64,000 nucleotides of DNA from JBBROS01 sp965213845 (GCA_965213845.1 CBDCAI010000005.1:806001-870000); one strand, 5' to 3'. Positions 24,359 to 32,725 are shown, counted from the first letter of the stretch. Made by a program: numbers and translations. The notes: a model not told the origin generated them from the letters alone.

Positions 24359-25697
24359 CCTGGCGGCGCCGGACCGGTCCGGCCGGGCACCATCCGGGAC
24401 ACCGTCCTGGACGCTGCCCGTCGGCCTGTGTGTGGCGGCCTATGCCCTGACGCTCGGCGTGTTCTTCCCCGGCTTGATGACCGGCGATGCCGAGTTCGTC
24501 CATGGCGACATCGCGCGCGGCTTCCGGGGCGACTGGCAGTCGCCGGTCATGACGCTGCTGTGGTCGTGGATCGACCCGATCGCGCCGGGACCGGGCAGCA
24601 TGATGCTGCTGACGGTCACGCTGTACTGGGCAGCCTTCGCCCTGGTGGCGCTGGCCGTCGCGCGGCGGTCACGCGGGCTGGCGCTGGCCCTGCCGCTGCT
24701 CGCGCTGTCGCCGCCGGCCATCATCTTCGTGGGCGTGGTGTGGCGCGACATCCTGTTCGCGGCGTGCTGGCTGTCCGCTGCCGCGCTGGTGTTCGCGGCG
24801 GGCCGAGGGCCCGGACCGGCGCTGGGGTGCAGGGCGGCCCAGGCGGTGGGGCTCGGCCTGGTGGTGCTGGGCGTGCTGCTGCGGCCGAACGCCCTGGCCG
24901 CCGCACCGGTGCTGGCGGCCGCGCTGGTGTGGCCCGCCCGCTTCGTCTGGTGGCGCACGGCGCTGTTCACCCTCGCGGCCGGGCTTGCCTTGTTCCTGCT
25001 GGTCCCGTTCGTCTATTACGACCTGCTGGACGCGACCCGGCAGCACCCGCTGCACTCCATCCTGGTGTTCGACCTCGGCGGCATCTCGCACTTCGCCAAG
25101 CGCAACGTCTTCCCCGGCCATTGGACGGCGGCCGAGGACGCGCTCGTGGTGGCCGGCTGCTACCACCCGACGGCGTGGGACATCTACTGGACCCTGCCGC
25201 CCTGCACCTTCGTGATGGAGACGCTGGAGCGGGAGGCACTGTTCGGCTCGCCCGCTTTGGCCGAGTCCTGGCTTCGGGCCGTGCTGCACCACCCCTTGGC
25301 GTATCTGCGGCACCGGGCGGCGTTCATGGCGACCTTTCTCGTCGAGTCCGACCTCACCATCGGGACGACCCTTCCCCCGGATCCCGGGACAAAGTCGATC
25401 CCGCTGCAGCTGCGCCGCTTCATTCTCGTGACCTTGCCCGGGGCGCTGGCCCCGACGCCGCTATCGCGGGGCGGCACCTGGGTCCTGCTGGACGCCGCGG
25501 CATGCGCGCTGGCCTGGGGCGCACGGGGCACGCCTGCGGGGACGTTCGTCCTCGGGGTGTGCGGCGCGGCGCTGGTGTATGTGGCGAGCTTCGCCGGCCT
25601 CGGCGTCGCGACGGACTTCCGGTATTGCTACTTCGCGGTCATCGCCGGGCTGGCGGGCATGGTCGTCGCGCTGTCGTCGAGGCCATTGCTGCCATAG
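24351..25697 (+). CDS. polytopic membrane protein, glycosyltransferase-like
   Basis: 448 residues from a GTG start, with about ten hydrophobic segments. An early loop GLMTGDAEFVHGD after the first membrane helix carries an acidic pair, as in GT39/PMT-like polyprenyl-phosphate sugar transferases. GVVWRDILFA after the third helix is another family-like element. The loop between about residues 225 and 290 is extracytoplasmic and contains AGCYHPTAWDIYW. Substrate is unknown, and assignment to a transferase is moderate at best. The last 70 bp overlap, tail to tail, the 3' end of the monooxygenase gene on the other strand. Confidence 0.6.
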   Translation: MPDLAAPDRSGRAPSGTPSWTLPVGLCVAAYALTLGVFFPGLMTGDAEFVHGDIARGFRGDWQSPVMTLLWSWIDPIAPGPGSMMLLTVTLYWAAFALVALAVARRSRGLALALPLLALSPPAIIFVGVVWRDILFAACWLSAAALVFAAGRGPGPALGCRAAQAVGLGLVVLGVLLRPNALAAAPVLAAALVWPARFVWWRTALFTLAAGLALFLLVPFVYYDLLDATRQHPLHSILVFDLGGISHFAKRNVFPGHWTAAEDALVVAGCYHPTAWDIYWTLPPCTFVMETLEREALFGSPALAESWLRAVLHHPLAYLRHRAAFMATFLVESDLTIGTTLPPDPGTKSIPLQLRRFILVTLPGALAPTPLSRGGTWVLLDAAACALAWGARGTPAGTFVLGVCGAALVYVASFAGLGVATDFRYCYFAVIAGLAGMVVALSSRPLLP

Positions 25698-26857
25698 AGC
25701 CAGGCGAGGGTGTCGTACCAGCCGGCGTCGGTCTTTGCCGACATGATGGCGTTGCGCAGCGCCGCATGCGCGCCGGCCGGATGATAGATGTGCTGCCCGA
25801 TTTCCCGGCTGAGCAGCTGGACGCGGGCGGTCCGCAGCACGCGGCGGCGGCGATAGGCTTCGAGCGCGGCCGTGGGGTCGCCGGGCCGGGCCGCCATCTC
25901 GTGGGCCAGGGCGACCGCGTCCTCCATCGCCATGCAGGCGCCCTGGGCCAGGTACTGCAAGGTCGGGTGCGCCGCGTCGCCCAGCAGCGCCACCCGGCCG
26001 TCGGTCCAGCGCTCCACCGGGTCGCGGTCGCACAGCACCCACTGCTTCCAGTCGCGGCCGTGGCGGATGATGTCCTGCGCGCGGGGATGGACGTGGCGGA
26101 ACCCCTCCATCACCTCCTCGTCGGGCACGGGCTTGCCGGCGACCGGCTCCGGGGCGTCGTTGTGGTAGGTGACGACCAGGTTGAACACCTTCCAGCCCGA
26201 GAGCGGGTAATGGACGATGTGGCACTTCGGCCCGGCCCACAGCGTGGCGGCGTTCCACCGCAGGTCCTCCGGCATCTGGTCGGTCGGGATGACGGAGCGG
26301 TAGGTCGTGTGCCCGGTCACGCGCGGCGGCCCGTCGCCGACGACCTGCTCGCGGATGCGCGACCACAGGCCGTCGGCGCCGATCAGCACCGACCCCTCGA
26401 CCGCCTCGCCCGAGGCGAGGCGCACGGTGACGGTGGTGCCGTCCTGGTCGTAGCCGGTGACGGCGCTGCCGGTCCGCAGGTCGATCGCCGGGTTGTCGCG
26501 GCAGGCACGCAGGAAGACCCCATGCAGGTCGCCGCGATGGACGACGGCGTAGGGGTTGCCGAAGCGCTCGCGGAACGGGGCCGTGAGGTCGATGGCGCAG
26601 ATGTCCGCGGCGGTCATGGCGTCCATCAGGCGGAGCTTGTCCACATAGACCGCCATCGCGCGTGCGGCGTCGCCGATGCCGAGCGTGTCGAAGGCATGGA
26701 AGGCGTTGGGGCCGAGCTGGATGCCGGCGCCGATCTCGCCCAGCGTGGCGGCGCGCTCCAGCACGACGACGCGGAACCCGGCCCGGGCGAGGCCGAGGGC
26801 AGCCGCCAGGCCGCCGATGCCGCCGCCGGCGATCAGGATGGGTTTGTCGTGCTGCAT
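25628..26857 (-). CDS. FAD-dependent 3-hydroxybenzoate 6-monooxygenase
   Basis: A 409-residue flavoprotein hydroxylase. FAD motifs are GGGIGGLAAALGLARAGFRV near residue 10, IGADGLWSRIRE near 160 and LLGDAAHPTLQYLAQGACMA near 290. The C-terminal WYDTLAWLYGSNGL is characteristic of 3-hydroxybenzoate 6-hydroxylases (XlnD, NagX, MhbM), which make gentisate with NADH and O2. Salicylate hydroxylase is the nearest alternative. No gentisate dioxygenase is in the window. The MarR gene upstream on the same strand, 52 bp away, probably regulates it. Confidence 0.85.
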   Translation of the reverse strand: MQHDKPILIAGGGIGGLAAALGLARAGFRVVVLERAATLGEIGAGIQLGPNAFHAFDTLGIGDAARAMAVYVDKLRLMDAMTAADICAIDLTAPFRERFGNPYAVVHRGDLHGVFLRACRDNPAIDLRTGSAVTGYDQDGTTVTVRLASGEAVEGSVLIGADGLWSRIREQVVGDGPPRVTGHTTYRSVIPTDQMPEDLRWNAATLWAGPKCHIVHYPLSGWKVFNLVVTYHNDAPEPVAGKPVPDEEVMEGFRHVHPRAQDIIRHGRDWKQWVLCDRDPVERWTDGRVALLGDAAHPTLQYLAQGACMAMEDAVALAHEMAARPGDPTAALEAYRRRRVLRTARVQLLSREIGQHIYHPAGAHAALRNAIMSAKTDAGWYDTLAWLYGSNGLDDSATTMPASPAMTAK

Positions 26858-26909
26858 CAGCGTGTGTCCTGCGATGGGCGAGTCTGGCGCGGCTCGATCG
26901 GGGCGAACG

Positions 26910-27365
26910 TCAGTCCGGGTCTGGCATCGGCGCCGTGTTGCCCGCGTCGTGCACGGCGGCGAGCTGACCCAGCAGGCGCAGCATCGCCGCGCGGTCCGCC
27001 ACGGCCAGGGGCGCCAGCAACCGCTGCTGCACGCGCTGCACGGCGGGCCCCACCTGGTGCAGCAGCTGTACGCCGGCCGCGGTCAGGCGCAGCAACTTCA
27101 CACGCTTGTCTGCCGGGCTCGGCACGCGCAGGACCCAGCCCTTCGCCTCCAGCCGCTCCAGCACGCCGCCGATGGTGGAGCGGTCGAAGGCGATGAGGGT
27201 GGACAGCCGGGTCGCATCCACCGCGGGGTTCGCCCCGATCGCCGCCAACGCCGCATACTGCACGGACGTCAGGTCGAACCCGGCACACTCCTCGGCGAAA
27301 ATCGCGCCGCTGATCTGGTGGGCCCGGCGGATCAGGTGTCCGGGCATCTGCGTGAGGCTGTCCAT
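26910..27365 (-). CDS. MarR family transcriptional regulator
   Basis: A 151-residue winged-helix regulator. The core reads DLTSVQYAALAAIGANP, DATRLSTLIAFDRSTIG, then GVLERLEAKGWVLRVPSP and ADKRVKLLRLTAAG, which is the MarR DNA-binding domain with its wing (PADKR). Terminal helices for dimerisation flank it. It lies in the same direction as the 3-hydroxybenzoate hydroxylase gene and most likely responds to an aromatic acid. ATG 27365 was chosen because the family pattern begins there. Inverted repeats lie about 105-145 bp upstream of its start. Confidence 0.9.
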   Translation of the reverse strand: MDSLTQMPGHLIRRAHQISGAIFAEECAGFDLTSVQYAALAAIGANPAVDATRLSTLIAFDRSTIGGVLERLEAKGWVLRVPSPADKRVKLLRLTAAGVQLLHQVGPAVQRVQQRLLAPLAVADRAAMLRLLGQLAAVHDAGNTAPMPDPD

Positions 27366-27469
27366 GACACCGATCTTGGGCCCGAAGCGGCGGCGGGATG
27401 CAAGCGAAGGGTGGCAGGGGCGAGGGATCGTAGGCCAGGACTGGGCTCCTATGAGCCCGAGGGCCGATC

Positions 27470-27510
27470 GACAGCATCCATCCATTCAGCATGCTGTCAA
27501 TCTTGTTGAC
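27470..27510. promoter_or_regulatory. nested inverted repeats upstream of the marR gene
   Basis: GACAGCAT at 27470-27477 and ATGCTGTC at 27491-27498 form a perfect inverted repeat with a 13-bp spacer. CAGCATGCTG at 27487-27496 is a 10-bp palindrome inside it. Directly beyond lies GTCAA-TCTTG-TTGAC (27496-27510). MarR proteins bind palindromes of about this size, so this is a plausible autoregulatory site. A direct test has not been done. Confidence 0.5.
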
Positions 27511-27519
27511 CGCCTTGGT

Positions 27520-27980
27520 TCATGTGCCAGGCCGCAGATGCCGAGTTAGAGTGTCTGCGGCTATGCGCTTGCCGGCTTCGGCCCAGTGCGCATCGCCTGG
27601 AAAGTAAACGTCTTGGACGCCCGCCGCCACCGGTAGGCGTCGACGTCGAGAAACTCCCAATGGAAGGTTCCAGTGCGAAGTCCAGTGCGCTGGACGAACC
27701 AGTCGGTCCAGAAGTCGCGGTCGACCTTCCAGGAGGAGCCCGGCCGGGACCGCGCGCTGCCCGAAAAAAGGAGTCGCCGAACACGGCCACGTCGAGCCGA
27801 TCGTCCGGGCTGGCGACGCGCGCGCGCCGTGGGTCGAACCGGTGCTGGAGACTGTGCCAGCCATAGTCGCGTTCCAGGTAGCCGCCGAGCCGGGTCAAAT
27901 CGTTGGCGGCGGGCTGCAGCCAGAACCCGAAGCGGCTCGACCATAGGCGTCCCCGTTCGGATCGGACAATGCCGGCTGCA
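27520..27980 (-). pseudogene. SGNH/AlgX-like acetyltransferase-domain fragment with two frameshifts
   Basis: Three minus-strand frames must be joined to read one protein. The first gives SSRFGFWLQPAANDLTRLGG, then YLERDYGWHS and DVAVFGDSFF with the catalytic GDS. After a slip at the six-A run 27764-27769, a second frame gives SSWKVDRDFWTDWFVQRTGL and FHWEFLDVDAYRW. After a second slip near 27615 a third frame gives VYFPGDAHWAEAGKRIAADT and the stop. The D-x-HW pair at the end is the usual partner of GDS in AlgX/AlgJ-like sugar O-acetyltransferases. The N-terminal part also seems missing. Either a dead gene or assembly errors in homopolymers could cause this; both slips would have to be errors. 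Confidence 0.65.
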
Positions 27981-28095
27981 GGAGCCGGCGCATGTCGCTT
28001 CCGCCTGGGCGTGCTTGCGCCTTCAGACGCCTGCGCCGAGTGTGCATCCCTGGCGATTGCCGGACGTTGTAGGCGGGAACGAGTGGGAGAACGTC

Positions 28096-28584
28096 GTGGA
28101 CCAGCCTTTCATGAGCCGCCGCCGCCTGGTTGGGGGTGCCGCGTTGTCGCTGCTGTCCGTTTCATTGGCCGGGTGCGTGGGCACGGCCTACCCGTTGATG
28201 GTGCGGCCGGTTTCGCCTGGGCGGTATGCCCTTCCGTCCGACGTGCTGTTCGGGTTCGGCAGTGCGGCGTTGCGGCCCGAGGCTTCGGCGGCGCTGCAGG
28301 AGACGCTGGCGGCGATCCGGTCGACGTTCCAGTATCCGGCGATCCGGGTGGAGGGCCATACCGACAGCGTCGGCTCCGACGCGGCCAACATCGCGCTTTC
28401 GCTGCACCGGGCGGAGTCGGTGCAGCAATGGCTGATCGGGCAGGGCGTTCCGGCCGCGGCCATCTCGGTCGAGGGGTTCGGCAAGCGCTCGCCGGTGGCG
28501 CCGAACACCCTGGCGAACGGGGCCGACAACCCGGAGGGCCGGGCGCGGAACCGCCGGGTGGAGCTGCTGGCCAGCCCCGCCTGA
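28096..28584 (+). CDS. OmpA family lipoprotein
   Basis: A 162-residue outer-membrane lipoprotein. The lipobox LAGC is preceded by a basic, hydrophobic leader (MSRRRLVGGAALSLLSVS). The C-terminal OmpA domain (about residues 50-160) binds peptidoglycan; the motif VEGHTDSVGSDAANIALSLH and RARNRRVEL are intact. I start at GTG 28096 because GGGAG lies 5 bp upstream; ATG 28111 is the alternative and begins exactly at the leader. The gene converges on flgH with a 5-bp gap. A role in anchoring the envelope is the general family function. Confidence 0.85.
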   Translation: MDQPFMSRRRLVGGAALSLLSVSLAGCVGTAYPLMVRPVSPGRYALPSDVLFGFGSAALRPEASAALQETLAAIRSTFQYPAIRVEGHTDSVGSDAANIALSLHRAESVQQWLIGQGVPAAAISVEGFGKRSPVAPNTLANGADNPEGRARNRRVELLASPA

Positions 28585-28589
28585 CGATC

Positions 28590-29339
28590 TCAGAAGGGCA
28601 GCAGGATATCGAGGATCTGCTGCCCGTAGCGCGGGGTCTGCACGTCGCTGATCTGGCCGCGGCCGCCATAGGCGATGCGCGCCTCGGCCAGGCGGTCGTG
28701 CTGCACCGTGTTGTCGCTGGCGATGTCCTGCGGGCGGATGACGCCGCTGACCTGCAGCTCCCGCAGCTCGCTGTTGACGCGGACCTCCTGCCGGGCAGCC
28801 AGGGCCAGGTTGCCGTTGGGCAGCAGCTGGGTGATGACGCCGGCCAGGCGCAGCTGGACCGATTCGGCCCGCTTGATGGTGCCCGTGCCGTTCGAGGTGT
28901 TGTTGCTGGTGGTGGACAGCAGCGAGCTGGGGTTGCCCTTGGCGAACAGATGCGGGATCGAGCTTTCGAGGCCCAGCAGGTTCGGCGTGCCCATCGTCTG
29001 GGCGCCCGTGCGGCCCCCGGTGCTCTGGTTCTGCAGGTTGGCGGCATCGGTGATGTTGACCAGCACGGTGACGATGTCGCCCACCTGCGCCGCCCGCTGG
29101 TCCTTGAAGAAAGCGCGGCTGCCGGAGCGCCACAGGCTGTTGGCCTGGGCGGGCTCGGTCTGGCCGCGCGGCATGGGCAGGCTGATCGGGCGATAGGCCG
29201 GGTCCCGAGTCGGGTCGCCGGCGGGGGTCATGGCGGGGGGGTGGCCCACCTCCGACAGGCGGCCGAGCGCGCCGCAGCCGGGCAGGGACAAAGCCAGCGA
29301 CAAAAGCGCGAGCAGCGGCGTCGGAACCAGAGGCCTCAT
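28590..29339 (-). CDS. flgH: flagellar L-ring protein
   Basis: A 249-residue outer-membrane lipoprotein that forms the L ring around the flagellar rod. The signal with lipobox LPGC ends near residue 22. Conserved blocks are SLWRSGSRAFFKDQRAAQVG and DIVTVLVNI, then NGNLALAARQEVRVNSELRE and the ending DVQTPRYGQQILDIL. The typical SGVIRPQDI element is present. The ATG at 29339 overlaps the flgA stop by four bases. It is the last gene of a flgF-flgG-flgA-flgH operon. Confidence 0.96.
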   Translation of the reverse strand: MRPLVPTPLLALLSLALSLPGCGALGRLSEVGHPPAMTPAGDPTRDPAYRPISLPMPRGQTEPAQANSLWRSGSRAFFKDQRAAQVGDIVTVLVNITDAANLQNQSTGGRTGAQTMGTPNLLGLESSIPHLFAKGNPSSLLSTTSNNTSNGTGTIKRAESVQLRLAGVITQLLPNGNLALAARQEVRVNSELRELQVSGVIRPQDIASDNTVQHDRLAEARIAYGGRGQISDVQTPRYGQQILDILLPF

Positions 29340-30304
29340 CGTCCGGCCACCTGTTGCGAACCGGCGGGCGGCGTCTGACCCGGCACCACCCGGGCGCGGC
29401 CGGACCCGGTGATCTCCGCCTCGATCACGGCGCGGGAATAGGGATTTGTGACGTGGATGCGCTCGCCGATGCCGCCGGGCTCGGCGGCGACTCCCTGCGC
29501 GGTCAGCTGAAGGCCCGGGCCGTCCAGCAGCAGCAGCAGCGGCGTGCCCTTCTGCACGATGATGGGACGGCCGAGATCGGCCAGCGCGATCGGCTGGCCC
29601 GGCTGGATGGACCGGCGCACCGCCTGGTTCTCCGCCTCGGCCGGCTGCCGCACCAGCGCGCCCCGGGCCAGGCCGACGCGGAGCCGGGTCCATTGCAGGT
29701 CGGCCGCGTGCAGCACGTCGCCGGGCAGCAGGGCGCGGCGCGCCACCGGCAGCTCCACCATCTCCTGCACCCGGCCCGACAGGCGGAGCTGCACGGGGGG
29801 CACGCCGTCGACCGCGACCTGCATGAGGGTGGTGAACCGGCCGGAGCCTGCGTCGTATTCGGTGCCGGTGAAGCCGAATTCCGGTTGGGCGCCGGCCGGC
29901 AGCGGCGCCGTGCTGGGCACCGGCAGCTCGATCTCGCTGTCGCGCGGGGCCCCGGCCTCCTGCAGCAAAGCGCGGAGCGGGGGGAGCACGTCGTCGCGGG
30001 ACAAAAGGCGGCCCGGGCGTTCCAGGATGGCGCGGTCGCCGGGCCCGGCCGAGTGCCAGTCCACGCCGAACATGCGGGCGATGGCCGAGAGCTGCGGCGC
30101 CTCGACCGTGATGCGCCCGCCGGGGGGCGGCGCGGGGCCGAGCGGGCGCTGGTCGGCACCGTCGAACAGGTCCGACAGGCGCACCACCGCACCGCCCAGC
30201 GCGGTGTACGGCTTCAGCGTGGCGGCCTGGGTGCCCTGCCAAGGTGTAGGGAGCAGCGGGACCATCGCGACAAGCAGCGGGAGGAGGCGGGTCATGGCGT
30301 TCAC
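29336..30304 (-). CDS. flgA: flagellar basal body P-ring formation chaperone
   Basis: A 322-residue periplasmic protein with a signal peptide. Its C-terminal third contains the SAF-like domain of FlgA: RRALLPGDVLHAADLQWTRL, then RRSIQPGQPIALADLGRP and NPYSRAVIEAEITG. It is longer than enteric FlgA, as is common in alphaproteobacteria, which keep an extra N-terminal domain (LSDLFDGADQ...). The start is GTG 30304, which shares GTGA with the flgG stop; ATG 30295 is an alternative. It assists assembly of FlgI, whose gene is not in the window. Confidence 0.92.
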   Translation of the reverse strand: MNAMTRLLPLLVAMVPLLPTPWQGTQAATLKPYTALGGAVVRLSDLFDGADQRPLGPAPPPGGRITVEAPQLSAIARMFGVDWHSAGPGDRAILERPGRLLSRDDVLPPLRALLQEAGAPRDSEIELPVPSTAPLPAGAQPEFGFTGTEYDAGSGRFTTLMQVAVDGVPPVQLRLSGRVQEMVELPVARRALLPGDVLHAADLQWTRLRVGLARGALVRQPAEAENQAVRRSIQPGQPIALADLGRPIIVQKGTPLLLLLDGPGLQLTAQGVAAEPGGIGERIHVTNPYSRAVIEAEITGSGRARVVPGQTPPAGSQQVAGR

Positions 30305-31086
30305 CGCAGGTTCGTCAGGGTGGATTGCATCTGGTCGCTGGTGGTGATGACCCGGCTGTTCATCTCATAGGCGCGCTGGGCGGTGATGAGGTTGGTGATC
30401 TCGGTGACGACGTTGACGTTGCTGCTTTCGACGAAGCCCTGCAGCACGCTGCCGAAGCCGGGGGCCGAGGGGTTGCCGGTGACGGGGTTGCCGGAGCCGG
30501 CGCTGGCCAGCAGCAGGTTGTTGCCCTTCGCCTCCAGCCCCGCCTCGTTCGGGAAGGTGGCCAGCTGCACCGTGCCCACGGTCTGCGGCGCCACGGTGCC
30601 GTCGATCTTCACCTGCACCTCGCCGGCGGTGTTGATGGTGACGTCGGCGGCGTTCGGCGGCACGGTGATCCCCGGTGCCACGGCATAGCCCTCGGCGGTC
30701 ACGATCTGCCCGGCCGGCGACAGGCTGAACGTGCCGTCGCGGGTATAGGCGGTCTCGCCGGTGGGCAGGGTCACCTGGAAGTAGCCGTTGCCCTGGATGG
30801 CGACGTCCAGGCTGTTGCTGGTCTGCTGCAGGTTGCCCTGCTCGTTGATGCGGTAGATGGCCGCGGTGCGCACGCCGAGCCCGACCTGCGCGCCCGAGGG
30901 CACGACGGTGCCGTTGTCGCTGCTGTTGGACCCGACCCGGCGCAGGTTCTGGTAGATCAGGTCCTGGAACTCGGCCCGGCGGCGCTTGAAGCCGGTGGTG
31001 GTCATGTTGGCGATGTTGTTGGAGATCACCTCCACGTTGGTCTGCTGGGCCTGCATGCCGGTGCCGGCGATGTCGAGCGAGCGCAT
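30301..31086 (-). CDS. flgG: flagellar distal rod protein
   Basis: 261 residues, the standard FlgG length. The N-terminal block MRSLDIAGTGMQAQQTNVEV and VISNNIANMTTTGFKRRRA, the central DVAIQGNGYFQVTLP and the C-terminal SNVNVVTEITNLITAQRAYE and MNSRVITT are characteristic. It builds the distal rod and polymerises after FlgF. It starts 3 bp after the flgF stop. Confidence 0.97.
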   Translation of the reverse strand: MRSLDIAGTGMQAQQTNVEVISNNIANMTTTGFKRRRAEFQDLIYQNLRRVGSNSSDNGTVVPSGAQVGLGVRTAAIYRINEQGNLQQTSNSLDVAIQGNGYFQVTLPTGETAYTRDGTFSLSPAGQIVTAEGYAVAPGITVPPNAADVTINTAGEVQVKIDGTVAPQTVGTVQLATFPNEAGLEAKGNNLLLASAGSGNPVTGNPSAPGFGSVLQGFVESSNVNVVTEITNLITAQRAYEMNSRVITTSDQMQSTLTNLR

Positions 31087-31089
31087 GCC

Positions 31090-31830
31090 TCAGCTCCTCG
31101 CCTGGGTCAGCTTGTCGATGGCGGATTGCTGCCGGTCGCCTTCCTTCTGAAGCAGCTGCGCGGTGAACTCGAAACTGCGCAGGCTGGACATCATGCGGTT
31201 CATCTCGAGGATGGGCTGGACGTTGCTGTCTTCCACGGCACCCTGGACGATGCGCGGCTGTTCGACCGGGGCGGTGGCGGCGTCGGCCCGTAGCGTGGTG
31301 GCGCCCTCGGCCTGCATGCGCAGGGGGTCGGACGGCTGCACGACGCCGATGCGGCCGATCGTGCCGTTCTCGCTGCCGAGGGAGCCGTCGGCAGCGACGG
31401 TCAGCTGGTTGTCGGCCGGGGAGAGGCGGAGCTTCTGCCCGGCCGTGTCCAGCAGCGCGTTGCCGGCGCCGTCGGCGATGGTGCCGTCGGGCTGCGGCGC
31501 GAACCGCCCGGCCCGGGTGAGGCGGGGGCCGCGCGGGGTCTGCACGGTGAACCAGCCGTCGCCGGCGATGGCGAGGTCGAGCGGGTTGCCGGTGTGCTGC
31601 AGCGGGCCCTCGGCCGCGTCGCGCCATGTGGCGCGGTCCTGCACGAGGGCCACCGGGGCCGGGCCGCGGGAGCCGTCGGTGCCGGGCTGGCGGGCGAGCC
31701 AGTCGCTGAACAGCACGCGCTCGGCCTTGAAGCCGGAGGTGCCGGCATTGGCGAGGTTGGCGGCTGTGACCTCGATCGCGCGCTGCTGGGCGGCGAGGTA
31801 GGAGAGGGCAACGTAGCTGGTGAGTTCCAT
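31090..31830 (-). CDS. flgF: flagellar proximal rod protein
   Basis: A 246-residue rod protein related to FlgG but shorter in the centre. It begins YVALSYLAAQQRAIEVTAAN and NLANAGTSGFKAERV. The middle element LDLAIAGDGWFTVQTPRGPR is typical, and the C-terminus NVQPILEMNRMMSSLRSFEF matches FlgF/FlgG proteins. It is the first gene of the leftward flagellar operon; its promoter should lie in the 31.83-32.03 kb gap that it shares with the divergent fliL. Confidence 0.95.
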   Translation of the reverse strand: MELTSYVALSYLAAQQRAIEVTAANLANAGTSGFKAERVLFSDWLARQPGTDGSRGPAPVALVQDRATWRDAAEGPLQHTGNPLDLAIAGDGWFTVQTPRGPRLTRAGRFAPQPDGTIADGAGNALLDTAGQKLRLSPADNQLTVAADGSLGSENGTIGRIGVVQPSDPLRMQAEGATTLRADAATAPVEQPRIVQGAVEDSNVQPILEMNRMMSSLRSFEFTAQLLQKEGDRQQSAIDKLTQARS

Positions 31831-32027
31831 CGGGGTTCCTGACGGCGGCCTGTGCGGGTTAGCGCAAAGGGCGTGCCGGGGCTGATGGGCTGTGGAACGG
31901 GCGGTTTGGCGGGGCGGGGGGTGGGCAGTTGCTGCCGGGGGGCGGGCGGTGCCGGGGCGCGGGCACGTTTAGTTAACCTTTTGCCGCCAGGGTGGCGTGC
32001 CAGGGTGGCGTGGCACGGAGGGGGCGG
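31831..32027. promoter_or_regulatory. divergent control region between flgF and fliL
   Basis: 197 bp from which two flagellar operons leave in opposite directions. It is extremely G-rich except for a short AT island at about 31968-31985 that contains GTTAAC (31972-31977), a palindromic form of the TTAAC half-site known for CtrA in alphaproteobacteria. A complete CtrA site with two spaced halves is not visible. A 13-bp direct repeat (CAGGGTGGCGTGC at 31988 and, missing its last base, at 32001) follows, just before fliL. Confidence 0.4.
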
Positions 32028-32666
32028 ATGAGCGCGGCGAAACCGGCAGCGGGCCCGACGAAGGGCGGCGGGAAGAAGAAGCTGGTGCTGGTGGCGGCCG
32101 CGGTGCTTCTGCTGGGCGGCGGCGGGGCGGGGGCCTGGTTCTCGGGCGTGCTGCCGAAGCTGCTGGGCCGCGGCGGGGACGATACGGCGGAGGCGCACGG
32201 GGCTGTGGCGGAGAAGCATGCGGAGAAAGGCGAGAAGCATGCGGAGAAAGGCGAGAAACCTGGCGAGAAGGGTGACAAGCACGCGGAGAAGGGCGGCGTC
32301 GCCCCGGTGCATACGGAAAAGCATGGCGACGCGAAGCCCGACGGCCATGCGGCCAAGGGCGATCCGTCGTTCATGGACCTTCCGGACATCGTGGCGAACC
32401 TGAACACGGGCCAGCGCCGGGCCGCCTACGTGAAGCTGAAGGCCAAGCTGGAGCTGTCCCGGCCCGAGGACCAGGCGACGATCCAGGCGGCGATGCCCCG
32501 GGTGCTGGACCTGTTCCAGGGCTACCTGCGGGAGATGCGGCCGGAGGAGCTGCGTGGCACCGCCGGCACGTACCGCCTGCGGGAGGAGCTTCTGGCGCGC
32601 ACCAACCTGGCGGCGCCACCAGCCCGTGTGGTTGCGGTGCTGTTCACCGAAATGATCGTGCAATGA
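32028..32666 (+). CDS. fliL: flagellar basal body-associated protein FliL
   Basis: A 212-residue single-pass inner-membrane protein that surrounds the stator at the motor. There is one membrane segment (about residues 17-38: LVLVAAAVLLLGGGGAG). The C-terminal stomatin-like domain shows FMDLPDIVANLNTGQRRAAY, the helix RPEDQATIQAAMPRVLDLFQ and GYLREMR, with the typical ending FTEMIVQ. Between them lies an unusual linker of ~60 residues made largely of (D/E)KHAEKG repeats encoded by a 21-bp tandem repeat. The ATG at 32028 is preceded by GGAGGGGG. Confidence 0.93.
   Translation: MSAAKPAAGPTKGGGKKKLVLVAAAVLLLGGGGAGAWFSGVLPKLLGRGGDDTAEAHGAVAEKHAEKGEKHAEKGEKPGEKGDKHAEKGGVAPVHTEKHGDAKPDGHAAKGDPSFMDLPDIVANLNTGQRRAAYVKLKAKLELSRPEDQATIQAAMPRVLDLFQGYLREMRPEELRGTAGTYRLREELLARTNLAAPPARVVAVLFTEMIVQ
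32211..32294 (+). repeat. four 21-bp tandem units in the fliL linker
   Basis: Units start at 32211, 32232, 32253 and 32274. The first two are identical; the last two have drifted. Each encodes EKHAEKG or a variant, giving a highly charged, probably extended spacer between the membrane helix and the periplasmic domain. Copy number would change linker length by seven residues at a time. Confidence 0.95.
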
Positions 32667-32725
32667 CGTGCTCCCCGCCGCCGATTGCGGCGCGGTGCCG
32701 GTCCCACTGAGCGAGGAGGCCCAAA

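Noticed and set aside
32014..32030. Sigma-54 promoter TGGCACG-N4-..GC upstream of fliL
   Set aside because: GG and GC have the right spacing, but the -12 element is GGGC instead of TTGC. The sequence ends at the ATG and doubles as the ribosome site, leaving no room for a leader.
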